DNA from: Halictus rubicundus
Taxonomy: Eukaryota > Arthropoda > Insecta > Hymenoptera > Halictidae
Direction: 5' to 3'
Assembly: GCF_050948215.1 (NCBI RefSeq)
Contig: NC_135157.1
Coordinates: 7,936,001 to 8,000,000, forward strand
Length of the DNA: 64,000 bases
Position numbers and translations under genes: made by a program. Positions 11,475-22,710 of the stretch are shown here, piece after piece (the first letter of the stretch is position 1; every line of letters starts with the position of its first letter). The notes under the pieces are model-generated. The model was not told where the DNA came from and did no database searches. It saw only the letters and a list, made by a program, of their open reading frames with translations.

Positions 11475-12172
11475 ATTAAAATTTGTTGGTCAGTGGCCGG
11501 TGCAATTAATTACAATTTCTTAAAACCGGGAGAAACAATTACAGCCGAGAAGTGCTACATCGAAATTGAAGAAATGCATAAAAAATTTCACGAAAAACAG
11601 GCGGCATTGGTCAGTCGAAAGGAACCAATTTTGCTCCATGACAATGCTCGACCCCACGAGTCACGGACAACGGTTCAAGAGCGGAATGCTTTCAATTATG
11701 AAACTGTACCTCATCCTTCTTATTCGCCGGATACGTCACCGGCAGAATCTTATTTTCTTTTAAACTCCCACGCCATTTCCACGACGAAGAAACTTTCAGG
11801 AATCACGAAAACGTCGTAAACACCGTTAAGGAATTTATTCACTTCAGACCGCCGAATTTTTATAAGAATGGAATTAACATGTTGAACGCCACGTCAGCCA
11901 TATGTGACGGAATTATTTGTGCAGGTTTTAAAATGAATTTTTACGTTGATATATTCATTGTACCAAACTTAATTAGGATCTGTAACATGCAAGAAAGTTG
12001 GAGGATTACTCAGTATCGCACATTTAATTTTTTGCAATTTTTATTTCATTAAATAACTTACTTTGATTTTATGGAATTTTTGGGGTTTCCAGTTTGGCGT
12101 TCAAAGTGTTAAGAACTAGAAACTTGTTGAGAGGAAATGTGTAGAATCCAATGTTTGCTATATCGATTAGAA
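11475..12172 (+). pseudogene. Mariner transposase fragment, inactivated
   Basis: The frame from 11493 encodes the second catalytic motif LHDNARPH and, 34 residues further, the motif YSPDTSPAES. The third catalytic Asp of the mariner DD34D triad is replaced by Glu. A frameshift near 11755-11770 moves the reading to HFHDEETFRNHENVVNTV and then FIHFRPPNFYKNGI. After removal of the inserted TTAA element the same frame continues from 12113, through one stop codon, into KLVERKCVESNVCYID and a terminal TAG at 12170-12172. Truncation, a frameshift, an internal stop and the substituted catalytic residue make it dead. Confidence 0.9.
11874..12112. mobile_element. piggyBac-type short element (231 bp) inside the mariner
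   Basis: TTAA duplications lie at 11874-11877 and 12109-12112. The ends are CATGTTGAACGCCACG on the left and, inverted, CACTTTGAACGCCAAA on the right. There is no coding capacity. A diverged second copy lies at 32565-32945; shared words include GAAATTATTTGT/GGAATTATTTGT, TTTTTATTTC and GATTTTATGGAAT. The insertion interrupts a mariner codon, so it is younger than the mariner. Confidence 0.88.
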
Positions 12173-12684
12173 ATATTTATTACTAAAAATGTTACGTTCG
12201 TATAAAATTAATCCTAAAAATCGGACATTTCATACGGTACAACCTGAGAAACTATTTGTTAAAAGACGTGGCTCTATCAAATCACGTGGCAAACATCACA
12301 CCTGCCTACAAAGCGTTTCGAAGGATCACGCGGAAGGACTCCGGCGTCGGTGCACCCGCGACGTCGTAGGGGTGGGTTCGTCATTTCACAGGAGGTTGCA
12401 ACAAGGATTCCGATTACGAGCGTGGAAAGTTTGTCCTTGTTTCTCCAGGGGGTAGGAATGGGAGAGGTGGTAGAAGCAGGGGGTTGAAGGTCTCTCCGTC
12501 TTTCGATGTAATAAAGTGCACTATGGCTCGCCGGTTGCCTCCTCCTCTTCGTTGCGCCGCTCTATATTTGCGTTCCCTTCTTTTCCGTGGTCCTCGTCCT
12601 TTCTCGCTCTCCACCTTTTCGTCCGCCTTGTATGCTTGCTTGGAGGGAGTAACGATGCCCTGGGGCTGGCCTCCGCGCCGAACC

Positions 12685-12729
12685 GGGCCGAGCCGAGCTG
12701 AGCAGAGCAGAGCAGAGCAGAGCAGAGCG
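12685..12729. repeat. GAGCC/GAGCA pentanucleotide repeat
   Basis: About nine pentamers, grading from GGGCCGAGCC through GAGCTGAGCA to repeated GAGCA, followed by degenerate GAGCG/TAGCGGAG units. The pentamer grading suggests spread of single-base variants along the array. Confidence 0.9.
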
Positions 12730-12905
12730 TAGCGGAGGATAACGTAGCGGAGGAGAGCCGGAGCACCGTGGCTCCGCGGTAACGATAGGCAACGAAATGA
12801 AATATTAATGAAGTACCTGAACGCGCGACCATTTTTCGCGGGCGCCTCACCACCGACGCCCCGGGTGTCGAAGAATAAGTCGCCAGTACAAGGGCTGAGG
12901 ACAGC

Positions 12906-12948
12906 GAGAGAGAGAGAGAGAGAGAGAGGGTGGTCGCGGGGGGGGGGG
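12906..12948. repeat. (GA)n tract followed by an 11-G run
   Basis: An uninterrupted GA dinucleotide tract at 12906-12929 is followed by a run of 11 G at 12938-12948, making a strongly purine-biased strand that may form unusual structures. Confidence 0.9.
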
Positions 12949-13612
12949 TCGAGCATCAGCGAAGAAATAGAAAACCGAGGGAAAAACAGAGTACGGGGGC
13001 AGAAACCGCCGACGGAGGCGTGTCCCAGTCGGATAAAAAATAATTGATGGCGGCGGCGGCGGTCGGGACCTTTGTTTGTAGTCCGCGCGCTATAAGAAGA
13101 GATTAAATTTGTCGATCGTCCCGAAGAACCAGCCTCGATAGCCGAGGAAAGTTGACAAACGCTCCGGCGACGCTGTGACGTTGATTGAACAACGTTCTCC
13201 GTGCAGGGGAAAAAAACGCTCGCGCGGGAACGGTTGTTCTTCAACGGTTTCTTCAGCGGCCGCAATTACCCGGGGCTGTCGTGGAAGTCGCTATGGAATC
13301 GTCAAGGCGAACGGTGCATCGTTCGTGAAAGGGTTAATCGGTCGCGATATATCATTCGCGCGCCTAGCGCGACGCGACGTCAATCACCGGGATCACGTCG
13401 ATCGCGCGTTTTTGCCCGCGTGCCGTTTAGCTCGTAATTAACGAGATCGACGGTCGCGAGATCCGATCGAAACGCTACACCTTGACGGCCGTCGCTCTTA
13501 AAATGTCACTCGCTGGCGCCACGCGTCGCTCGCGCTATCTCTGACACCTTGTCCCTCCCTCGAACCGGCGAAACTAAGGAGAGGGAAAGAGAAACTTTCG
13601 ACGCCGCGAAAG

Positions 13613-13613
<1 letters not shown>

Positions 13614-13658
<45 letters not shown>
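13614..13658. repeat. (GA)n microsatellite
   Basis: An uninterrupted GA tract of about 22 dinucleotides, likely polymorphic. Confidence 0.95.
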
Positions 13659-13659
<1 letters not shown>

Positions 13660-15060
13660 CTGGAGTTGATCATTTCCATCCTTTTTCTTTAGAGTATTTC
13701 ATCCTTACCGTTAATCCACAGACTGTGTCTATCGGACTCAATAAGCGGGAAGCATTTTTCTAAAATTTTTACTCTATCACATATCTACCATATAACAAAC
13801 ATACGTTTTTGAGAATTTGTCGAATACAATATAGTATTGTTAGGCCTTTTTACGAAAATTATCCTTTTATTAAACTCGACAAGGGGGAATCATTTTCCTA
13901 AATCTTGGCTCTGTCAATGCACACGTCGCGTTCAAGTTTGTCACCATTCTTCGCCCGCTTGTAGCGCTTCGACACCTCGTCCCTCGGCAAAAATGAGGAA
14001 AGAGAACAATAAATGTTCACCGCCACAAGAGAGAAAAGAAAAAACGGAAGAGAGGGGGAGGGAGAGTGGAGCCTGGAGTGCTCCCGAAAACAGGATACAA
14101 CAAGGATAAGCCCCGGACCGGGGCTAATTTGCCGAAGCCACGGTTTCGCGAACAATGTATGAAAATAACCCATTGCACACTTTTACCACGGCAGTTCATG
14201 TCAGCGTGGTTGCATTGCGATGAATGCGAGATACCTCGGGCAAATCCCTAATTGCAGTGAGAGGCAAACGAAGCGGGGGAGGGACAGGGGGGAAGGAGAG
14301 AGAGAGAGAAAGAAGGGATGGTCAGAGAAGCGGAGATACTGCGAGAGAAGAAAGAGAGAGAGAGAGAGGGAGAGGACGAAGGAGAGACTGCACGCTCTTC
14401 TCAGCAACGCTCCGAGCGTTACAGGACGCTCTTTCTCCGTTCCTCTTCGATCCGCGAAGCGTTGCGCGTCTTTCTCGCTCTATCTCCGCTTTCCGCGACG
14501 TGTGCAAGCGCTTCGAAGCGCTCGAACGCCCCCGCGAGCCAACACGGGCCAGCGCCTCCTTCGTGTATCACCGTCTCCCTCGATCTTCACGATCTTCACG
14601 AGTCGCCCCGGGACCCGACTGCCTATAAGCAGACTTCACGGACGGAAGAAAAGGGAACGGGAATGCTTTGCCAACGTTTCCTCGACTCCCTCGGACCGCC
14701 GAGGCCCTTTCTTGCCGTCTCCCACTCCTTTTCTTCTTCTTCCTCTTCCTCTTCAAACCGCGAACACGCTCCCGCCCTCCCACGGTCCGCGAGATTCTCT
14801 TGAACGCGATAAAAAGACGCGGGACAGGCGCGAAATGGATGTTTAAGTCACTCTGCCGCGACGGGTGAACCCCGAAATGGGACGTCTGACCACTTCTTCT
14901 TCTTCTTCTTCTTCCTCTTCCTCTTCTTGGACATTCTTCTGGAATCCCCGGAGACACCCGGTTCTTCGGATCGCTTTTCTTGCTGTGAGATGGGGCTTGG
15001 ACTGGGAAGAATGTTTTTGGATTCGCGTTAGGAGGTCTTCCTTCTTAAACCTTGAATTTT
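13660..15060. other. Intergenic DNA with purine/pyrimidine-skewed block
   Basis: AT-rich to about 14000, then GC-rich and skewed. Tracts of GA (about 14296-14370) and TTC (14892-14929) occur. Overlapping frames of 100-208 residues at 14220-14957 on both strands are charged and low in complexity, and no domain is seen. Confidence 0.55.
14892..14929. repeat. (TTC)n trinucleotide repeat
   Basis: A TTC tract with a few CTC interruptions. It encodes poly-Ser on the plus strand and poly-Glu on the minus strand in short, unsupported frames. Confidence 0.9.
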
Positions 15061-15074
15061 GAAGTTGATGTTCC

Positions 15075-15240
15075 TTAACACGTTGACTACCATGGTGGTC
15101 ACCGGTGACCAACGCTGAACGACGATACTGAAGAACGATTCTTGTAAAATTAGAGGCAGTATTAATTTATTCGTTCTGAAATAAACTATATTATACTGTA
15201 AGATGCAGATTTCGTTATGAAGTAACTGGGAATAATTATT
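15075..15240 (+). mobile_element. Left end of a TTAA element with a perfect palindrome
   Basis: TTAA at 15075-15078 is followed by CACGTTGACTACCATGG and the perfect 16-base palindrome TGGTCACCGGTGACCA at 15096-15111. The opening resembles other TTAA-flanked ends here. No matching right end is seen before the next element begins at 15239, so it appears truncated or only partly preserved. Confidence 0.45.
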
Positions 15241-15448
15241 AACCCCTTGCCATACTTTGACGAGTCTGGCTCGTCATGAGAATTTCGGACCAAACGTAAA
15301 CATTAACATTGCGAGTTAGGTTCGTAGTCGTAATATCACGTCAAACATAAATATCACGAGTCTGACTCGTATTCAAAAGTTCGAACCAAACGTGAATTGG
15401 CGCTTGGGCCCGAATTCTTCCGAGCTAAAAGGTACGGCAAGGAGTTAA
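15239..15448. mobile_element. piggyBac-type short element (202 bp)
   Basis: TTAA duplications lie at 15239-15242 and 15445-15448. The left end is CCCCTTGCCATACTTT; the inverted right end is CTCCTTGCCGTACCTTTT. The inside holds two near-palindromes, GACGAGTCTGGCTCGTC and CACGAGTCTGACTCGT. No coding sequence. Confidence 0.85.
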
Positions 15449-15763
15449 CAATAAATATTGCCAATAAGCTTACGTAAAGGCTGCAGGATCTCTCCATTTA
15501 ATTTTGTATGCCAAGTGGTTAATAACTCTAATAATTCCTACGAGCGAAGACAAGACTTGTGTGCAACGCACAAAATCGATGTTCAACTTTTCGAGCATTT
15601 GCCGGCAACTTGTGACACTCGAAAAATTGTTTTAATAGCAGAATCTGATTTTGAAAATCGTCTATTGTTCCATAAAAAGTTTTGAAAACAGTTCCCTTAC
15701 TAAAATTGGGGATCAACGAAACATTTCTTGAGACGTCCCTAAAAGTTACACACTATGCTCATT

Positions 15764-15890
15764 CACTAGACTGAAGATCGTACGCATTTGTGACAAAAAT
15801 GAGTAGATGAAACTTGATTTGAATATCGATGAAGTATCATCGAGTTATCAAAATTATTAAAAGAAGAAACAATTTTATTTGTTTGTAGCA
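15764..15890. repeat. Diverged member of dispersed family A
   Basis: Begins CACTAGACTGAAGATCG and continues with CATTTGTGACAAAAATGAG, matching family A left ends. The interior ATTATTAAAAGAAGAAAC also matches. The right end is not clear. Confidence 0.5.
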
Positions 15891-16509
15891 CGTTGTAATC
15901 GATGCAGCAAAATTTGTATGGTGGGACGTGTTTTGCAAGCACCGCTAAACACCGACCCCATCGTTAATTCAGTCATCCACGGGTACCGTATCCGCGTTTA
16001 ACACGTCAATAAACTCACAGGCTCGCATTTTACGGAGCCGCGCACATGGCGAGGGGGCCATGTGCAGAAACCGCCACGAGTCCGAAAGACGGGCTCGCGA
16101 GCAGAAAGTGATAAAAAGACGCTAACATTATGGGACGAGGAGAATTTCGGCAGAGCAACAATCTATCTGCGGCCGGCGAAAATTACGGTGTAATAACGTC
16201 CGGTTTATTTTATCGTCACCGACGGCTATATTTCAATCCGTCCGGCGAGTTTAACGAGGAGGCTTTACCGCAATTAATCTCGCGCACTCGTCTAATAATT
16301 CTCCCATAACCACTCCATTAACCGGCACCGGCGGGCCACACCGAGCTTTTAAACGGTGCCGCCTTCGCGTTCGCGCACACGCCCAGCACACTTTTCTGCG
16401 CCGAGATTTACATGCGATCGTCGAAATCTCCGCGAGTTCCACGCTAATCGAATCGGCAAAAACGTTCCTTATTCTTCGTTGATTTTTCCGTCGCGTCGAC
16501 TTCGAGGTA

Positions 16510-16572
16510 CAGTGTTCACTCGATATATGTCCAAAACACGGGTCTAGTCACGGGCATGTATTGGCCACGAAT
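16510..16572 (+). mobile_element. Half of a pogo-like short element (CAGTGTT family)
   Basis: TA at 16508-16509 is followed by CAGTGTTCACTCGATATATG and the internal words AAAACACGGGTCTAG and TATTGGCCACG. The complete copy is at 54444-54574. No right end is found nearby. Confidence 0.65.
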
Positions 16573-16703
16573 TTTATATTTTCACATTTTGTTCCAGTGC
16601 TTCATCTAGTAAGGCACTAATTAGAAATGATGTCGACTGTGTGTTTTCATTCACTCGTAGCTCGTGAGAAATCAAAAAGTCATAATTAGGAGTTGTGCGA
16701 GAA

Positions 16704-16795
16704 CCCGAAAATTTCGAGATTCCCAAAAGAATCGGGTTTCCCGAAAATTTCGAGATTCCCCGAAGGAATCGGGTTTCCCGAAAATTTCGAGAATA
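16704..16795. repeat. Tandem repeat, about 2.5 units of 36-37 bp
   Basis: The unit starts CCCGAAAATTTCGAGATTCC, with unit starts at 16704, 16740 and 16777. Related words (TTTTTCGGGAATCCCGAC) recur on the other strand at about 16842-16861, so the region can fold back. Confidence 0.85.
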
Positions 16796-17533
16796 TAACA
16801 TATGACACTCTTGAAAATAATTCGTAATGGACAGCATCCCGACTTTTTCGGGAATCCCGACACTTTAGTCATAATCAAAATCGTAATCAAAATCACAAGG
16901 CATATAGGATTCTATCTATAAAATAAATTCTGTTCAACGAAATCATGAACCGAGGAAATGTAGACCTATTCAATTCCGGTTTCTCCAGCATCGTTTACAG
17001 AAACGTGAATTAGCACGGAACATCACCGATCTAATTATAACCACGACGAAACCGCGGCCATTTCTGTGAATCGTTATCCGACGCGTATTTGCATAAACAT
17101 CCGCAATCAAGCGCTGGTAGTCGTTCGATCCGCGTTACTTTCGTCTCGGCGAACACTGTGGCGAATTAACGATTCCATAGTAAACGATAATCGTCCGGTC
17201 CCGTTCGTTGACGTCAATTTACCCGTGTGATCGGTTGGAATGGCTCGATCGGGTCGCGGTACCAATTAAATCAGCAAGATTGTTGCCGAGAAGATTCACT
17301 TCGTTATGCAGAAGACAGGCGACGGAGTGTGGTAATTGCTCGACGGAATGATCGTAATTACCAGTCGTTCGGTGAGAAGCGACTAGAAAAACGAAGAGGG
17401 AAATGCGGGGGTGGGGGGTAATCCGACGATAAACTAGTCATAGCAAAAAGAAACATACACCCAACTCTTTTTTTTACACAGTCCTTTTTTACACGATATT
17501 GAAATAACACGGTCCAAAAAATTTGCGTATGCA

Positions 17534-17760
17534 CAGTCGGGAACAAAATTAAGTGGACACCAACTTTAACTATTAATAACTTTTTTAAAATTGCTTCAAA
17601 CGACTTAAGTTTTTTGAGACGTTAGAAGGATCAGTTTTCTAAGTAATTTACAAAAAAAAATTAATTAAAAATTGCCATTGGTCGAAACTGCGTCTCTGAA
17701 AACATTGAAAAAATGTTTTTCAAAATTCCTTAAAACGAAGGAATTATGTACGAAGTTTGG
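17534..17760 (+). mobile_element. Possible Tc1-like terminal fragment
   Basis: CAGTCGGGAACAAAATTAAG followed by TGGACACC resembles Tc1-type inverted termini. The sequence after it is A/T-rich and non-coding, and no right terminus or transposase was found. The assignment rests on the end motif only. Confidence 0.35.
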
Positions 17761-17764
17761 ATAA

Positions 17765-20700
17765 GAAGAGAAAAAATGACGAGAAGAACGAGAAAGGAAT
17801 GAAGAAGAGCATTAAGAAATCGGTATAGTGCACCGACGAGAACCACTGACATGACAGCACATTAGCCGAGAGAAATGTTCCATTTTATATTTTATTGCAG
17901 ATTCGTCCCGCTCGTCGGCGTTTTTTTTTTTCATGCAGCGTTTGATTCCGTTTTCATGGAAAATTGCCCGCACGGAAAATACAATGATGCGCATTCCGTG
18001 CTCATGAGTGGCTTCGAGCGAATCGCGGGAATAAATTGAAAACAAAAGGGTACGCGTTCCTCTCTGCGGATCCGTGTAGATCTCTTTTTATCGCTCGCGG
18101 GTGTGAAATTGTTAGCTATTGCGCTAAATGAGTTTAAGAATTGTGTTGCTGATACAAAATACCTTTTGCTAAAAGCGTAACTTAGACTGATGGGTATACT
18201 GAATTCCGTTCCGAAGCTAACAATGTTTTTAATATGTTTAATTTGTACGGCTATTCAAATCAGTATGACTTTTGTGTGCATGTGAATATTTCTTTTTTGT
18301 TTTGTTAGTAATGTGAATTAGTAATCGAACATATATAAGTCGTCGGTATTTTTCAAGAATTTCATTAAAATGGAAAATTAGAAAAAAAGTCTAGTTTATA
18401 TTTTTACCCTCGTATCTATTTGGTTCGGTTTTGATGGGTCCACTTTGACCCAGAATAATAAGTATTTAAACTTGAATCTTTCAGCAGCAAGTTTAAATTA
18501 ATATTACATTGAGTCGAATAAGAGGCTTAATAAAATGAGTATAATTAAATACCCCATACATTAAATAAACTTGAATATTCCATTTCTAATAATGTCGCTT
18601 CTCGATGCTTATTTGAAATCTGTTATAGGAAAACGCAGACTTTGAAACGTTCCTAACATAACTTCGCTTGCGTCGTCGTAAGACATAGTCAGTGTCATTG
18701 ACAGTGTCATGCCGACATTATGTAGATGTCGAGCATAGGTTCTCCGCAACAGCAATTACGTTTTCACGATCTCGATCACGGAAGAGAGTAATGGTCCGCG
18801 GAAGTTCGTAGCGGAAGACCGAGCGTGGAAGTCTGGAATGTAGAGGAGAAAGAAAGAGCGTTGCTCCTCGACTTTCGAACGGTCTGACCTCGAGGGGAAC
18901 TTTCTGCCTTTCTCCGGTAACTTTAACCCTTGAGCCGGCTGGAACAACGGGATCAGAGAGAATCGTGTGATTCCGCGCGCGGCGCGCGGCGCGTCACGGC
19001 GACGCTCATGCCCGCAGATTATTGGAAATTCGATCGAACCGGCGGCAGCCGTCACTTAATATGCGGCCGATATCAAACGGGAGTTATTGAAATTCATGGG
19101 GTCATTAGCCCCGGTCCTCGCATGCGAATAACAATATGCCGCGGCGCGGTTCCGCGCGAACGAATATATTTATATTCATTTTATAATGGCCGGTAAATTG
19201 TTAATGCGACGCGCGAATAAAAAACCATCGTGAACCCACGATGATTATACGCGAACGCCCGGGCCCCTCGCTATAATAATATAATTATACGGTCCTTTCG
19301 TTGGCGAGCCTCGCGCGCAAGCTCTCCGGCATCCGAATTTTATATATCGAATCCGGAGGATCGTGACGACTCTTCGCGGAAACGGGAGCGATCGATTTCT
19401 CCCCGAAAAGAGAAAGAGGCGAACAGAAAGGAGAAAGAGAAAGAAAGGAGCCCCGGCTCCCATGGCGGCTGATCCTCGAAATGATGAAGATTTTTTGATA
19501 GACTCCCGCTGATCGTCGGCGAGGCATGCGCCTAGATTATTCGCTTTTGTCTCGGAACACGCGCCTCACGAGCTCCCGTAACTCGAGAATCGAGCACGAT
19601 TATTCTCTTCCACCATAATGGCATAATCATGATCGGCTTGACAGGTCATTATCATTCCCTTCTCATGGCGTGTCTCGAATCTTTGCATATAGATTCCACG
19701 ATCGCGACGGCGCCTTCGACAGTTGAGCAATCCTCTCGGTGCACGATAACGCTTGCGTTCACGGAAAGGCCATCTGGAACACTGTAATACCTCTCCAAAG
19801 GTCCACCGGTCGTCCTCGTTTGGGAGCTAACGAACCAACAACTTTTCGATCGAAAGTAAGGGGATATTCTTCAAACTCGTCGATTTTACACAATTTTTTA
19901 CATAAAAAATAGTTAGTTTGCCAAAGATCAAGTTTTCTAGTATTTTACGTACACATTTCTTTTCTTTATACCATTATATTTATTTAAATTATTGTCGCCA
20001 TAATATCTCCATAATGAATCGATCAGTCTTCTTCAAATTTTACACACATAAAGCATCTTTTTCTATCATACGACCTAAAATTTAAAAATTACTATAACCC
20101 TCGTACGCAGCTCAGAAATAACTGCATAAAAACGCTTAGGATAATATTTTTGCTTTACGCTTTAAACTAATAAAATATGATCCTTTCATAGTGTCACAAT
20201 TTAAGGAAATACGTCTAACAGCGCTGACAGTGAGGAATCAATCATTTCACCGTATATAAAAATAGTAAGTGGATGAATTTTCACTCTGAGGAACGTAGGA
20301 GGGTTCCAGTAAAATTATATCACAAATTTTCTCTGGCTCCAAAGTGAATATTTTTAGAGAAATAAAATATAAATAAAGAGTAAAAGTGGTTCAATTGGAA
20401 GTGAATTAATTCTGAACACCCAAAAAGTGAGTAGACGCGTTCTTAATCGCCTGTATCAATTGCAAGAATCATTGAAGTCCCTTATCCGCCTTCTATCTCT
20501 GTTATGCTACTGCCACTGAACTACCACTCTATTAGCAAGGAGCTTATGCTCAGGAGTCTATGGCGAGGGAGGTGGCCCAGTCGTAGACAGTTCTGTCATA
20601 AACCGGTTGCAACGCTCGAACTTTAACGATCCGTATGCTACGTGTCCACTTAGGATTAATACCTCAGACTGTTTCTCACGCTAGTGACCGCTTGAGTATT

Positions 20701-21520
20701 CTGCGAATTTTGTTCTCGAGAGTAGCAACAAATTTTTACATCATTGAATAGGTAACATGCAGAAGAGCGGGAACATCAGAAAAATTTAAGAAACTTTTAT
20801 TTTTACTGTTCCATGTATATTCCACTTCTACAAATTGTTGAGAGAAAACATAAATTTGAAATTAACTTCTGCTGTTTGCAACTGACAGCTACAGTCTATT
20901 AATTAATAATGAGGTCAGTGCGAATAGGCCAATCAGTCGTACGATTATTATAATGTACAATTGTTTGCTACTACAACTCTCAGTTGATCCAACAATTCAA
21001 AAGCAATACATGTGCAACAATTTTCTTAGGATTTTAAAACCTTTGAAACCGTTTTCGACAGAAATGAGGATACGATTTGATGAGAAATAATGACACGATG
21101 ATGACAGTATGAATGAAATAGAACTGAGGGTGGGTCGGAGAAGACTCGGAAAACGCAGCAGGATTAAAGTTATGGTACTATATGTATACTTACTCTAGAA
21201 GAGCTACTTCTTATTATACAAAATGGGTCACCTGATGTTATCGCCTTGATTTACGTGCATATTATTATCTTTAACGTAAAATGGTTGAAAGTAAAGTTAC
21301 GAGGTTCCGAGGGATGCATAAAATGGATCAAACTTTTTCCTAGGCGGAGAGACTTTTTTGCATTCTTGTTGGAAAATAACGAAGTTACTTGGACAACTGT
21401 AAATTAATTAACATTTGAGACGAACAAATATGCGCTGGCACTACCAAGTCCAACAACTACAATATTATTGAACGTCGTGGAAAATGTTAGTTAGTGACCA
21501 TTTTTGCCCATTTCAATGCC
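17765..21520. other. Intergenic DNA, no gene recognised
   Basis: Mostly AT-rich. The segment at about 18960-19330 is GC-rich with several short perfect hairpins: GCGCGGTTCCGCGC near 19144 and CATCGTGAACCCACGATG at 19227-19244. Moderately GC-rich, low-repeat sequence of this kind is what conserved regulatory DNA often looks like, but nothing here proves it. A degraded family A interior is suspected at about 20741-20815. Confidence 0.5.
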
Positions 21521-21579
21521 CATTCCCTTTAACTAATCAAAGGTTGTACCCACCCAGAAAAATGTCTTCCACGACCTGA

Positions 21580-22710
21580 AAGTGTGCAATCAGGACGACG
21601 ATATCCCACCCTAGGCATTTTTAATACTCGTACCGTGACCATCGGAGGTCTCCGATCGGCGCGGCAAGGTAGGCCGCGATTTTCCTCGCGAGCGATCCGG
21701 CCGCAGCAGCGTTTCACGAAGAAGGCAGAAGGACCCCGAAGCCGCTTAATAAACGTTATTGGCGGGGCCCGTTCGCGCTAGGTGGGAGTTAAGGCCCAGA
21801 GCACATCCCACGGCCATCTATGGGAGCCGCCTGCCTTTCTCAGGGAGCGTTCTCTCGGCTTACGTAAGCATTCGAGGAGAGCGAAAGAAGGACGAAGGGA
21901 TCCTTGCCAGGCGGAAGGAGGACAATCGGCCTAGAAGAAAGAGGAAGAAAGCGCGGGAGGGGAGAGGGAGGGGGCCAAAGAGAGAAAAAGCCGGGGAGAT
22001 CGCAGACGAAGAGAAGGTGCCCGGGGGCTGTCTGGAATCTTCTCAAAATGATTCACAGCCTCCGGTAATTTACATTCGCTTGCGTGGGTGATCGTCGGGC
22101 CGAGGGGGGCCGAGGGGGTGGCTAACGGTGGAGGTAGAAGGTGGAAGGTGGAAGGTGGAGGTGCTGGTGGTGGTGGCGGGCGATGCTGGTGGAGGTGGAG
22201 GGCCGCCGGCCATACTCTTCTCTTTGCCGACTGCCATCGAAAAGGTTAAACATACACCCACAAGAGGTCACGTAACCAGCGAAGAGAAAGACCGTTCGTT
22301 CGTTCGTTCGTTCGAGTTACCTCCCTTCCTTTCCCGCCGACGACGACGGTGGCATACATGCGCGTACACCGGTGCATGTGCAGCGCACCGCGTTACATAC
22401 GAGACCAGGAGACAAGAAGAGGAAGGGTAGCTGCATCCTGTGATCCCGGGACCCCGGCTCCTCGAACCATGGAAATTACTCTCCCGTATAATTCCTCGTA
22501 TTCGCCCTTTTTTTTTTTTACCATTCCCGACGCGATTGATGCGGCGAACAGTTCGAGGGGGGCTGCGGTCGGTCCTCTTTGCAGATTCCCGGAGTCGAAG
22601 ACACTCGAGGATCCGCGAGAAGACGCGCGAACTATAGTGAAACGCTTCCGAGGAGTTCTATTGGGTCGCTTGAAAAATAATTCCGGTTTTTGTACTTGAA
22701 TTTTAAAGCT
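21580..22710. other. GC-rich low-complexity block
   Basis: Contains purine-rich runs (21880-22020), GGT/GGA repeats (22126-22205) and a (CGTT)n tract (22293-22314). The open frames are compositional and no domain is seen. Confidence 0.55.
22293..22314. repeat. (CGTT)n tetranucleotide repeat
   Basis: Five and a half copies of CGTT in a row. Confidence 0.9.

Larger units (their letters stand above)
11475..12244 (+). mobile_element. 5'-truncated mariner transposon remnant
   Basis: The 3' half of a mariner (IS630/Tc1-mariner superfamily) with its right inverted terminus. The terminus, read on the minus strand, is AGGTTGTACCGTATGAAATG and ends near 12244. Transposase similarity starts abruptly at about 11475, so the left terminus, the DNA-binding domains and the first catalytic Asp are gone. 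The remnant is interrupted by a TTAA element at 11878-12108. I did not find a clear TA duplication. Confidence 0.88.
12300..13613. other. GC-rich low-complexity block
   Basis: Contains GAGCC/GAGCA pentamer repeats (12685-12729), a GA tract (12906-12929), a run of 11 G (12938-12948) and (GGC)n near 13050. A 283-residue minus-strand frame (12414-13265) and plus-strand frames are rich in Ser, Arg and Leu and have no domain; I treat them as compositional. Confidence 0.6.

Noticed and set aside
11878..11935. Apparent continuation of mariner transposase as NMLNATSAICDG
   Set aside because: The true C terminus resumes after the right TTAA at 12113; the apparent continuation is the inside of the inserted element.
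12414..13265. 283-residue minus-strand frame
   Set aside because: Low complexity from GAGCA and GA repeats, competing frames on the other strand and no recognisable motif.
14220..14957. Overlapping charged frames of up to 208 residues
   Set aside because: Purine-skewed composition keeps several frames open at once; no conserved feature or splice context.
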